Below, one piece after another: positions 21,701 to 33,020 of a stretch of 64,000 nucleotides of DNA. The DNA comes from Orbilia blumenaviensis. Its lineage: Eukaryota; Ascomycota; Orbiliomycetes; Orbiliales; Orbiliaceae. The position numbers and the translations under genes were made by a program. The notes below the pieces were generated by a model. It did not search any database. It was given only the letters and a program-made list of their open reading frames with translations, and was not told the origin of the DNA. The DNA lies in assembly GCA_036872755.1 (NCBI GenBank), contig JAVHNS010000003.1, positions 3,472,001-3,536,000 on the forward strand. Direction: 5' to 3'. The first letter of the stretch is position 1. The number at the start of each line of letters is the position of its first letter.

Positions 21701-24700
21701 GGTCAACGTGCGCCGGAGGAACTTTAGCCTGACTTTCCTCTTTCAGCTTTCCGAATGCCTTGCTCGCGATACGGGTGGTTATATTAATAATAAGATAGTG
21801 GTGTATACTATCGATCGTTATTTCAGAATACGGGGTATTCGTACTCGTTCCCGAAATTTACGTACTTGTCAGATGTTTTTCAGTTTGCAATTTTGGGACA
21901 ACTGTTGGACATCGGCCCGGAAACGGCTCCAAATACAACATTAATCAGTGGCAGGACCCATATGGCCATATTAGACTTTCTGGATGTGGAGGAACGGATT
22001 TATGGTGCCATGGGTTTGATCGGCTGGGCCGAGGTTCTTTACATCAAAGTTTCGAGTCTTTCTTAACTAACATCACCAGCTGACCTTACCTCTGCAAAGG
22101 AAGAAAAAAAAAATCTCGTAGAATGTGGTGGAGCAGAAGCAAGTCGCCCAGCATGCAGAAGCGCCATTCCGGGTAAACTGTCGACATTTCATGCAGCATA
22201 TTTCTGTTTAATACGTGTATGTACGAGTTATGCAAAGGCAGGTAGCCAGCAAAAACCGGGCGAGTGTTTTGGGCCCCCGCTCACCAAGATCTTGTCCGTT
22301 AGGTAACTCTGGCTCTAATGGGTCTTGAGATCTTGGTACACGGAACCAGGAACAGACGCCTTCCATCAAACCAAGATTTGATTACGTGAGAGTTGTGCGA
22401 GGCTATCCAAATTACCTGCCGATTGATTCGATCCCCCCTTATTCTGCGTCTAAAAAACCAATAAATATAGTCACATCTGTGCGGAACATTGAGGTCATAG
22501 CGGATAGGCGCATCAATTCCGCAATTGACGTCTAGATTCAGGAACGCGAGACCATTGTGGCATAATCTGTTGTCTCACGAATGCGTCTGAGCTCTAGCTG
22601 TGCATCTTATAGCTCCCCACAAAACACCAAAGCTGGCAGGTACTTAGCTTAGCATACACTATTGGACATATGAACAGAGTATATCCACCGAGGCCGCTCA
22701 AATAGCTGCCAATTTTTGATCGATTTAATTTATCCGGTGCATGTTTGCTATTCTTTCGAAGGTGGAGGCAAGAGCACATGGTCACATCCCGAGTTCTCAG
22801 TTCATCTATACTCGGAGTAGTTTATCCGGGTCGAGAGAAGAAAAAACAAAATTTATCGTTCAGTATGCGAGGTATTCCATAGAAGCTCATGATCGTGATT
22901 GTCGAAACTAATGCTCTCCTTCCCTCCGAAATTCGAAAATCTGGAGGGGTGGCTGGCTAGCACGGCCACAGAACCTCCGCATTCTCCACAATTTCATGAT
23001 GCCGAAAAGCTAAAGGTTTGGTTGAAACGGAGGGCTTTTTTCCCCACACAACACAGTGTGAATTCGACATGGTCGGACCCACAGTCCTTCAACCCAACCG
23101 ACGGTATCACCTTCTAGAAGTTCCGGAAGAACACATGAAAATACGAGGTTGAAGACGAAGAGTGCATCTTTCCGGTAGTACAAAGATCGCAGCCACAATA
23201 TATGCTTTGCTATGAGTATAACGTTCTACAGCGGCAATGACTGGGAATACGAGAAGGGTTGGGTTTTGGATGATGCAAAAGAGGTGCAGCGGGTGGTACG
23301 CGGGAAATCCTAATTTACGGCCTTTCGTCGCCAAAACTTTCCAATGGCCACTGCGGGAAATCGCGAAACGCTGCACACTGCAGTCCAGAAACCTGTTGAA
23401 GCCCGCCCAATAGATCATGAGGTCATATTGTCTCCATTTTCGGTCTCTGGTATGTCTTGGACCTGGGTAATAGATCTTGCCTTTTGTTCTTTTCTGCTTG
23501 AAGTCGTGGCGATATTGATTTGTAACTAGATATTACTATACATCGATAGAACAGCCTATGACCCTGCATTGGAGAAATATGTACCACTGTCCAAAGTCAT
23601 CAAAACACCGATGGCGACCTGGTGCGTGGGCTATATAACGGCGTTAATATAGATGTGTGTCAAGGAAACCACAAAATGGAACGGGTCGCCGTCAGACCTG
23701 ATTTGCTAGAGCTCACCACGTGAGAAGGCTCGACAATCGTTCGATTCTCGCCTTTGAGCGAAATGAACTTGGCGGGCGTGCACAGAGCAAAACGTTGACC
23801 CGACCCCTTGTCAGGTCAAAAGAATCTTTTACCGAATACGAACACCCCGGCATGTTAAGAACCGTGCACGGATGGCAAGCGAGCAGAAACCCCAGCTGAT
23901 GATTCGCCCAAAGACCTCATCCCGAGCCAGTGAACTTGCGCCGTTTTGTCTTAGTCGCAACGCTAGCTTCCTGCTTGCCCATGTTGCTGGGCCTCAAAGC
24001 GTCCCCAAAGCCAGTTTTTGTCTGTCAAACATCTTGACCTCCAAGAAGCGACTCCATACAATGCGATGGGGGGCTGACCTCCAGATTCATTTTACCCGGA
24101 GTGTGGTGGCTCCGCAATTTACCCTGCGAGCCGTTCGCCCACCAAAAAGTCTGAGCTATTGACAAGAAAGAAAGATGGTGGTGTGTGCTCGTTATGCTGC
24201 AGGTGAAGGGATCAGCTTTTTCCCTTTCCCTCTTCTTTATCCCTCTTACGACTGTTTTGTTCAGCCTACGATAGATTGAATACCCCAAGCCCTTGTTCCG
24301 GTCCCCTTTGCCAGTAGACCTGGCTTTCCTTTCGACAACCACGATACCTACGTGCTAAAATTACGCCAGCCCCCAGGTTGACGACCCCCCTCGCTTCTTT
24401 TTTATCAAACATTTGGAATCGAACCGTAAACTCCAATCTCTTTTATCATCATCACTCGAAACCACGGGTATCTGAATCTTGAGGAGGGGCAGTATTTCAC
24501 TTCGCTTGTTTGAACGAGTGCGAACAATCAGTGCAGGAGCGGGAAGGACAACCATAGCAACCCTTTTTCTTTCTTCCAAAGTAAATCAGTTGGGTTTAAT
24601 ATACACGAGCTTATCCCCTTCACCGACTGGGGGGCAAAATTATCAACTAAAAAACCTGATAAAAGACGTATCTTTCGACCTGTCAACTAAGAGACCGCGG

Positions 24701-24992
24701 TGGAAGCTGTCGACAAATAAATATAATCTGGCCCCGTTGTTTTATTTGGCGGACGAACTTTTGGGGAGGGATTTTTCTTTCATTGGATTTTTGTAACGAC
24801 TTTTAATTATCGCCGCAGAGCATCGTATGCCCTCGCATTCGATGCCTTGCTTCGCGGACGCCCGACCAGGCCTCTTCGTCTGCTGAGACTTAACCCATCC
24901 AGCGTATCATTTATTCTTCCGACATCCAGCTTTGCTGCGACATAAAATTACATCCATACTCGCCTCAATTCGAAGGAACAAAATATATAAAT
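18798..24992. other. Gene-poor stretch of about 6.2 kb
   Basis: Only short overlapping frames. None carries a domain, good exon junctions or consistent coding composition. The 5' flank of the phytase-like gene lies at the left end and the promoter of the sugar porter at the right end, with AAAATATATAAAT just before the ATG at 24993. A short hairpin sits at 22283-22337. No tRNA could be folded from the TTCGA-type sequences near 23740 and 24410. No transposon protein is seen. Confidence 0.4.
22283..22337. repeat. Short imperfect hairpin
   Basis: ACCAAGATCTT at the left pairs with GAGATCTTGGT at the right. Pairing continues less perfectly inward to GTTAG/CTAAT around a loop of about 12 nt. The function is unknown and it may be chance in this AT/GC-mixed spacer. 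Confidence 0.35.
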
Positions 24993-27082
24993 ATGGCTAC
25001 GAACAACGTCCCGTCGCCGCACGGCGAGAACACAATATCAACACTTCTTACAAGCTCGCCGACACATTCTAACCCCCCCAGGTCGAACTCAGACGCCACA
25101 TGCACATCGCGGAACCTACAGTCTCCGACAGAAATATACTACGATGCTACGAAAGTATTCACAGGGTCGGACGCACCCGAGAAATGGGAGGCTGATGAAT
25201 CAGTACCCTTCCAGCAAGTCAACCTCGTCACGGCGCTGGCGGAATGTAAACCAAACCCATGGACGCCGACGATGTTCAAGTTGTATATTTACATGTTTGT
25301 GGCATGTTTAAATTCTGCGATCAATGGGTATGATGGAAGTTTGATGGGCGGTATCAATGCTATGACGCAGTATCATGAGTATGTGGATTTGATGGGTTCC
25401 AGAGGTCTCTTAGTAGTATCATGCTGATGGATAAACTTGCGATAGCTACTTCGATGTCCAGAAGGAAGGTCATATCGCTGGATTGATCTTTGCAACATAT
25501 ACACTAGGCAATGTGGTTGGTTCATTCTTCTCTGGGCCATTCTCAGACAAATATGGACGGAGATGGGGAATGTTTATTGGAGCGTGAGTTCAACCATTCA
25601 TCAAAAGTATTGACCGAATGAATTTGCTAAGTTATATATTAGGTCGATAATATTGCTAGGCGCTGGGGTTCAAGCCAGTTCTACTAGTCGCGCAATGTTC
25701 GTCGGCGGCCGATTCGTTCTGGGATTTGGAGTGGCAACCTGTCAGACCGCTGGCCCGTCATATGCTGCCGAGATTGCCCATCCCGCCTGGAGAGGAACAC
25801 TTACTGGTATCTACAACGGGTTCTTCTACCTCGGTGCCATTCCCGCATTCTGGACACTTTACGGCACAGAAGGTTAGTGTCGTTCTCTGTTCTTTGATAT
25901 CCGCCTTGTCTAATCAACCGCCTTAGTCATCCAATCCAGTGCGTCCTGGCGTATTCCGATCTGGCTACAAACCGTCGCTTCCGGCGGCGTGCTTATCGGA
26001 TGTCTTTTCTGTCCGGAAACCCCTCGCTGGCTGTTCGCCAATGGTCGGCCCGCCGAAGCCCGATCGGTCCTTGCCAAGTACCACGGTGAAGGGAACCGTG
26101 ATTCACCTGTTGTTATCTTGGAAATGTACGAGATGATGGAGGAGATTGAAATGTCTGGCGCAGATAAACGTTGGTGGGACTACAGAGATCTATTCAGGAC
26201 CAAGAATGCATGGTGGCGAATGGCCTGTGTTCTTGGTATGGGTATCTTCGGTCAGGTAAGAAATCGATGTATTTCCTCCCCATTACGAACCAATGCTGAT
26301 GTGGACCCGCAACTATAGTGGTCCGGCAACGCTGCCCTCTCCTACTTCATGCCAATCCTCCTTGGAGAGCTGGGTATCAAATCTGAACGCACTCAACTGC
26401 TATGCTCTGCAATCTGGGCTATGGCAAACTGGGTCGCCGCCATGGTAGGCGCACGTTTCACCGACCGTATCGGCCGCCGGAAATTGCTCTTGACCGTCAC
26501 CTCGTCATTCGTCTTCTGGTGGACAATAATCATCATCCTGCACAACTTCCGATCGCAATACCCGGAAGATACAGAGAAGCATAAGATCTTTAGTATCGCT
26601 GCGATTTCGTTCATGTATGTGTTCGGAGTGACATATTCGTTCGGATATACACCTTTGCAAATACTGTACCCTGTCGAATGTCTACAGTACGAAACAAGAG
26701 CAAAGGGTATGGCGATGTACAATCTCAGTGTAAACTTGAGTTTGCTGCTGAGTATGTACACAACCCCGGTTGCATTGGCGAAGATTGGCTTCAAGCTGTT
26801 CTATCTGTATATCGGATGGGACTGTCTTGAAGTTCTCTTCATATATACTTTGTAAGTTGCATCCCCTCCCACTATTCATTTCTCCTTGCTAATATTTTAA
26901 TTCCCAGTTTCGTCGAGACGAAAGAACTCACCCTCGAAGAAATCAACGAAATCTTTGATGCGCCAAATCCAAAGAAGAAATCTCTGGAACCACGGATCGT
27001 CGTCCAAAATCCTAATTTCGACGATATCAACTGGCAAGACCTGAAAGACGAACAGGATGCCAGGTACACAATGAGTCCCTAA
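24993..27082 (+). CDS. MFS sugar porter (hexose/lactose permease type)
   Basis: Six exons: 24993-25378, 25446-25583, 25643-25872, 25930-26255, 26319-26851 and 26908-27082. The introns are 56-67 bp and all phases agree, giving 595 residues. This is a 12-helix major facilitator of the sugar porter family, driving proton-linked uptake at the plasma membrane. Signatures: GYDGSLMGGI in helix 1; DKYGRRWG between helices 2 and 3; GRFVLGFG then PSYAAEIAHPAWRG; PETPRWL at the end of the first half; DRIGRRKLL between helices 8 and 9; and VETKELTLEEI after helix 12. A Ser/Thr/Pro-rich cytosolic N-terminus of about 95 residues precedes helix 1. Spacing and motifs resemble fungal lactose permease-like porters, but substrate cannot be told from sequence. 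The start is the first in-frame ATG, preceded closely by an A/T-rich leader. Confidence 0.93.
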
Positions 27083-28449
27083 CACTCGTTTACTTACTTA
27101 CACTAATTTCACCCACATACCCTCTTTGTCCGATTTCATGTTTCTGAAACTGTGTGTGTACCTCTTCCTGGATGGGAATCGAGGGAAGTTCTGCTCATAT
27201 TGAACATTTTCCTTTTCTTTAGCATTTACTGTATTATGAAATCTATGCGTGTGGCGTTCGTGTCTTTTTTTTGTGCATTGGGACTCATTGCTTTTGTATC
27301 GGGAAGGGAAAACTGACTTGTTTTTGTTTCATTCTTCATGTTGGCATGAGCATACGCATATGCTGTTCAAGGTACTCAAATTTTAGTACTATTAAAGACT
27401 TGGAGGGGAGCTAGCTGGGGGTTTGACCAACCTTCAGACAGGGGAATCAGCATTTTCTACCACTTCCGCTCTTTTGTCTTTCTCTTCTTTCTTTCCTTCT
27501 TTTTTTACTGGCGATATGGATACCAAACGGCACCAAAAATGGAGTTTCTTCTTCTGATTATCATATTATACCTTCCAACTTGTTCCTTTAAGATGGTGTC
27601 TTGAAGTCTAGGCAACCGACACAGTCCGCTTGTTATAAAAAATCTCACCTCTTGAGTACTCAGGTGAGTTGTAACGCATATCAGTAATCGCGCATGATGA
27701 CATATACATACACAACTATAGTTGAGAATCGAAAAGTTTTGATTGACAAGACTTTTGAAGGCCCGATTTGCGCCACCGCGCGGCTCTACATGGGGAAATT
27801 GAGTAGCTATATAAAATTGACTGGTACTTAGACGTTGAGAGAAGGTTTCCCGATCAATTAAGCTAACCAAACTAGCTGGGTAGTGGGTGAGTCAGCACTC
27901 AGCCCAGCTAACATACTTAGCACTTTTAGGGCGCACTGACCATCAAAGGATGTGGTACAGCTACATAAATAAGTATCCAAATAGCAGCTTATGCAAGTAT
28001 TGGTACTTCTAATTTAGACACAGTGTTGGTGGTTCTTCTGGAGTAGAATTCATGTTGTTGACAGGAGTGCCTATCTCCATTTCCGTGCTCTAGCAGAACA
28101 CCACTACAGTTACAACATGCGTAACTACAATTGCGCGGGTTATCTGGGGTGGGGCGTAAGACGGTTCCATTTGTCAAAGAAATCGAACGCAAGATAGGTC
28201 GATACACTACGTACATGTGATGAATGATTGATGACAGAAGGGTGGAAGCAAGTACAACAATGCCTGAGTGTAGACGTATACGCAAGTAGATAGGATGAAG
28301 GATATGTTTGAAAAACAAGGGGGAACAGGAAAAAATATAGAAGGGGAAGGAGGGTGGGGAGAGGAGAAGAAGAAAAAAAATACAGAAACACAAGAAGGGG
28401 AGAAACGAAAAGCACAACATAATACGGGGTTATAAAGAGTGGAAGGAGT
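27083..28449. other. 3' flank of sugar porter and polypurine tract
   Basis: CT-rich 3' flank near 27110-27330. A plus-strand purine-rich tract of about 100 bp lies at about 28315-28420. The hydrophobic minus-strand frame at 27989-28420 is mostly the translation of this tract (Phe/Leu/Ser/Pro runs) and is not accepted as a gene. Confidence 0.4.
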
Positions 28450-29350
28450 CTAGTTAGCGTGGTGTAACTCGAAATTTAGATTACTTACCAAAATCCACTA
28501 TAGACCCGTCTCCAGTTAGAACACCTTGCCGTAAATTCTCAAATATATAGAACATAGACTCACCCACATAACCCCAATTAATCGGAATATGTAAGGTTCA
28601 ATCTCGCGAAGTGTAAATTCCAACATCACCAATGCAACCATCATCCCCACTATCTTCTTAGGCTTCCAAGGCCATGGATCCATAATCACCGTCCAAAAAT
28701 CTTAAACATCCTACAAATGAGTAGTCAAAACCAATCAACCGTATCCTCGTGCCCCAGGCCCCTCGCATGCACCCGCATAAGCCACCACACCTGTCGAGGG
28801 TATAATATCACTATCACCACGCTGTTCTATTCCTTCAGGTGGATAACTCGAAACCTGTCGGCTTCTTCTCACCCTCCCTTTGGAATTGAGCTAAAGTGGC
28901 GTCTGATAGATGATACACACCAACGGCAACTATGATAGCGTACCCGACTGCATGTGAGAGACTGATTCCGGGGTCGACAATGCTGAAGATTGTAATGACT
29001 CGCTAGTTTCGTAAGAATTGTGTTTCTGGGGGGCGGTAGTGGAAGTCCATTGCTTAGAAGAAGTGGATAGGACAATGGCACTCTGACCGGGTAACGGCTG
29101 CCGCCCAAGACAACGGTTTCGATACAACAGTGCAAAGCCTTTTCTTCTTGGATCTGTTTCAAATATACAGAATCGGAGTTGAACCTGGATTTTCATTCTG
29201 CGGAACAGGAAGGCGATTTGTTCCTAGTGAATTTATTTGATCAATGTACCGGCAAACGTAACTAGTCAATATGCTTATTGACCTTACCTGTTCGATATAT
29301 TTGACGATCAGTTGTTTTGACATCTTAAAGTCGCAAATACCCCAACCCAT
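28450..29350 (-). CDS. Probable small multi-exon membrane protein, 5' part unresolved
   Basis: The 3' half is supported. Exon 28700-28564 encodes WTVIMDPWPWKPKK followed by a hydrophobic helix (IVGMMVALVMLEF) and EIEPYIFRLIGVMW. It is joined through a 66-bp intron (GTGAGT donor, TTCTAAC branch, CTATAG acceptor) to the last exon 28497-28450, ending NLNFELHHAN. Upstream, 29002-28873 encodes VITIFSIVDPGISL and a second hydrophobic segment (VGYAIIVAVGVYHL). Its phase fits the next exon through a 172-bp intron with weak signals. A possible first exon (29350-29288, GTAAGG donor) encodes MSKQLIVKYIEQ and joins at 29223. The path between it and 29002 is not solved. No family is recognised. At minimum, a 55-residue spliced protein could start at the ATG at 28683. 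Confidence 0.4.
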
Positions 29351-29589
29351 TGACCTTTAGAGAGGTGCGTTTAGGATCGGGTTTATTGAGCGTATAGGTT
29401 CTAGAGAGCAGCGTATGCCCCCTAAGCATCCGATTATGGATGCTTTTTCAGAGGATATGTTGACGTTCCTGGAGCTATTCTCCAATCTGTGAGTGTTGAT
29501 TGCCCTTTTTTTTTTGTTTAATTTTTGATTTATCGTTGTTTACGGGTGGCAGTGGTCTTGTGGTGGCAGCGCATCGAGTTTGTTCGTAT

Positions 29590-30851
29590 CTATTTTAACT
29601 CAAGGCGATTTTCTTCGTCTTCCTGCGTTTCGGAGTCTCCGGGTCCGGGTCCAGGTTCGTGTTCGGGATGGCCATTCTCTCGTTCCCATCTTCGATGAGT
29701 TTGAGAAGTCCGATGTTTTTTCATATTATCTAGCCGCGAAATTCCTTGGCCGCAGTCACAGAAGTAGTTTGGACGAATACCGCAGGGCTTATGGTGTGTC
29801 TCATATTTGCGTCTCACCGTAAAGATCGAGCGGCACTTACTACAAGTGAACTTTTTTTTACGCGATCCTCTCTTGATGTCTGTGAGCGGTTCCTTCTTCT
29901 TCGCACACTCTTTTAGTGGAATCTTGCGGTCATATGTTCCCCTCCACCTTTCTGGCCATTTGTCAACGGTTCGGGGCCGCTTGCTGCTACGGGGTGCATT
30001 TATTTCCTCAGCATCACCGTTGACAGATGGACAATCTGGTGAGGGCGGGGTCAGAGGGTCTTCTGCCCCCGCAAATTGACTACTTGAACCGCTTGACTCC
30101 GAGGACGGAGAAGAAGGAGGCGTAGACCTCTCGGAAGTCGAGGGGTCTCCATTGTCATAAGGTACGATGTCATCATGACACTGTTGACCTAGTTGGTCGT
30201 TGTCGTCACAATGCCGGACGCCTAAACCGAGTTGGTCTTTAATAATAATTAGCTTTGATTCTAGGTATAAAGTGTAACAATTTGTTTAATTGAAGAAGGG
30301 GTTTCATCTCTAGTCATACTTTCGAGCCATGTAAGGTTATCTGTTGGCCCTGGGAGGGCCCTGTGATTCTCATTTGTATTGTGATCATACAGCTGGCCCG
30401 AATTAACTCCTGGAGCAGAAATTCGGGTTGACAGTCCAAAGAAGTCGTAAGACAGGTCTTCTAATGCATCTGAAGGGTTGACAAAGTAAATACTCTGGTT
30501 GGAACAAATAGAGTTAACTAGTTGTTCCGAATCCGAGTTCCCCGAGTAATACTGGGCCTTGGATACAGGATCCTCGGGAGAACTGCAGAGGTGGTTTGGC
30601 GATTGAGGTGTCTCGATATGATCAGTGACCTGATCCTCTTCAATAAGTATATTAAAATCGAAGCAATATGGAGGTTCGTTGTCTTGAGGGAAAATGATTA
30701 AAAGTAAAGAGGGTGAGGCTGGTCTCGTAAACAGGTGAGACCCAGATACCGCTAGCTGTGATAGCGCTGGTATCCAAGCCTCGTGCGGTATTTTATAGTA
30801 GCGGCGAGAAAGCCTCTTTTCAAAGAGCCTTGCGGCTCCGTCGAGGTGATT
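29590..30851 (-). CDS. Zinc-finger-like nuclear protein, 5' end not found
   Basis: Two exons are clear: up to 30320, and 30260-29590, around a 59-bp intron (GTATGA donor, ATACCTAG acceptor) with matching phase. The readable protein is about 400 residues. The first half is acidic and Ser/Pro-rich, as in activation regions. A basic patch SSKRPRT follows. Next is a Cys/His segment: FTCSKCRSIF...YETHHKPC (C-x2-C, then H and C) and FCDCGQGIS...MKKHRTSQTH (C-x-C, then H-x5-H). This suggests two non-standard zinc fingers and DNA binding, as in some fungal regulators. The tail is acidic and Pro-rich (EPGPGPG). The frame has no ATG before the finger region except deep inside. A pyrimidine-rich run ending CATTGCAG at 30852 looks like a 3' splice site, so an upstream exon is likely missing from this model. 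Confidence 0.6.
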
Positions 30852-30859
30852 CTGCAATG

Positions 30860-31906
30860 AGACTTGTGGTTGTGGGGGGAAGGGAAGAAGGAAAGAAAGG
30901 GAATCCTCCTTCGGCGGTCTTCGGAGGCGGGTTATAAACGCGACGCGGACCAGGGCTATTCATATTCAGGCCTTTTTAAATCTGGTAATTTCTAGCTCAC
31001 AACGCCCTATATTTCTTTAGGAAGTATAGTATTATTTTTTGGGCCAAAAGGGTATACTTCAATATATTTTTACATGCAAACCGTGCATCCGCCGGCTTGG
31101 ATTGAAGTTGACAGGGTATGGCCTGCCTTGGCGGTTGAGGCAGAAAGCCCCGGCCTCGACCGTGAGTTGCTAGATATTATTGGTAGGTACGTGTACGGTC
31201 CAGAGAATCAAATACATGTAAAGATTGCTCATGTCCTTATAGCAGTAGCTCTATAGATTTAGAACCCATGTATCAGATTCAATGCCTGATGCCATATATA
31301 TGCTGGGAACTTATGCCTTAAGAGCTAGGCTGTGGGCGTCTCAAAAGTTTCTTTAATATGTATTTATTGATATCAATTGATATGACTTTCAATTTCACAA
31401 GTTATCGGAAGGTATAAGTGAGTAGAACCTAGACAATAATAGAAGAGCCAGTGCCGACAAAGCCAGAAGTCCGCAAGCTTGCAAGGCAGCCCTCATTTCT
31501 CTGAATTTGATGCTGTATAGCCAGCGCTGCATATACCAAGGTGGTACCTTGTTTATGTAAATAGGATCTCAGCCAACGAGACCAATCTCAGCTATTGATC
31601 AAAAATAAAATAAAAAAAATACAACATAGATAAAATAAAATTTAAAAAAACCTTAGCGATGGTTATATCAGGGCTGACGTAGCAATTAAGCAGCAGGACA
31701 CACATCGAAAGTACTTACGTACCTATGTATCCAGGGCTTCGAACTTCCTGATGTTGATTCCCCAGAATGTGTTGTGTTGCGACCTTTCACCACCAAAATT
31801 TCTTCTTCCTTCAACGTCTCAATCCCAAGCTGACATCCACCGTTCGACCAAGCAAAGCTCGTCAGCATCTACATACATATCTGCCTTGGAAATCAACTAA
31901 ACATCT
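30860..31906. other. Intergenic, upstream of the zinc-finger-like gene
   Basis: The pyrimidine-rich run (minus strand, about 30860-30900) is the likely intron end or leader of the gene to its left. Beyond it the DNA is AT-rich with the palindrome TATCAATTGATA near 31370 and A-runs near 31600-31650. No gene supported. Confidence 0.35.
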
Positions 31907-32197
31907 ATGCCGGTCCAAAACACCATGGCCGAATTCCTTGTTTCTCTAAATCCTGCGAACTGGCCCGAGGGGTCAATCCCCCTCCGCCATACACTCCTTC
32001 TCAAAAATGAGGCCTTCCACCACGTTCACGCCCACGAAGTCTCCTTCCACCTTCACGTATCCGATAACTTTCTAAAATTCGTCCGAGAACTACGCTGGTG
32101 GGCTCTATTCGGGAGCATTGGAATACTGGCTTGGAAGGGTTGGAAGATGTGGTGGCTATTATCGCAGGAGAACAACACGAGAAAAAGGGCTTCTTGA
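31907..32197 (+). CDS. Possible small tail-anchored membrane protein (96 aa)
   Basis: An ATG-initiated frame of 96 codons. A second ATG six codons in (MAEFLVSLNPANWPEG) is an equally likely start. The body is polar and His-rich. Near the end comes an aromatic hydrophobic segment (LRWWALFGSIGILAWKG) flanked by Arg and Lys, followed by a short basic tail. This layout suits a tail-anchored membrane protein. No family is recognised. Composition looks more protein-like than the surrounding short frames, but there is no independent support. Confidence 0.35.
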   Translation: MPVQNTMAEFLVSLNPANWPEGSIPLRHTLLLKNEAFHHVHAHEVSFHLHVSDNFLKFVRELRWWALFGSIGILAWKGWKMWWLLSQENNTRKRAS

Positions 32198-33020
32198 AGT
32201 TTAGATAGAAGCAGATCAAAAGCAAAAGCAATAATATGTTCAAATGCCCATCCCGTCTCCCGCAGAGCCCTTATGAGATAACCCGGGAATGCAAGCAACC
32301 GCTCGGGTATTAATTACGACGGAACGACCCAATAACTCTCCACTCGACCCCTCTCCACTATGAAAAAGCTGAATAATTCACGGCCATAGGACCTACGTCG
32401 GAGTTTACGACTTAAGTCCACTATCGGATCAAGGTTCGGAAGTTCGCCTATATTGTATCTTTGCAGTTCGCAAAAGCCACTTTTCTTTGTCCTGTACCCG
32501 AATAGGCAAACAATATCATTCTGGGCCATCCCTGATCTGGAAGTTTGGGGCATTTTATGGTTCCCGTTAGTTAGTGTGGGAAGGAATTAATGGAGATTAG
32601 AATTGTTATCGACGTCACAGTTGGATTGTTGTTACTATTAGACTTCAGGAACAACTTTACTTCGATTCCCAAGTTATGAGGATGGGCAATTACTAAAACG
32701 CCACTATTGAAATGGCATTTATGAGATATCTACAGGGTAGTAAGCCAGCCGTCAGCATGATACAGGTCGTATCGGGAAGCAAGTCTTGGATAATGGGGGG
32801 ATGGGTTAGTAATTCGTACTTACGTACGTCTTTGAAGTTAATTGAAATTTGCGACACGGAGTGGTCTCAATGGAATGTCTATAAAAGAGCAGGAGGGGAC
32901 GTCGATTCAATGTCAATATCAAATCATCTTCCTACAGCGGTCAATTGAACACTCACATAATTCTCGTATCATATAATCTCTTATAATTGAAGTCATTTTG
33001 GTCATCTATCAAACCTCAAG
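32198..33020. other. Intergenic region upstream of aldo-keto reductase
   Basis: The 79-codon minus-strand frame at 32314-32553 starts with ATG but shows no domain. The promoter of the aldo-keto reductase occupies the right end, with AATTGAAGTC and CAAACCTCAAG leading into the ATG at 33021. Confidence 0.35.

Noticed and set aside
23715..23790. tRNA-like TTCGATTC sequence
   Set aside because: The flanking bases cannot form a T-stem, and no D- or anticodon arm could be placed at the right distance. The same failure applies to the TTCGA sequences near 24410 and 34470.
27989..28420. 143-codon hydrophobic minus-strand frame
   Set aside because: Its first third is a translated polypyrimidine tract; the remainder shows no features.
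32314..32553. 79-codon minus-strand frame
   Set aside because: Starts with ATG and looks mildly protein-like, but there is no domain, splice continuation or context to support it.
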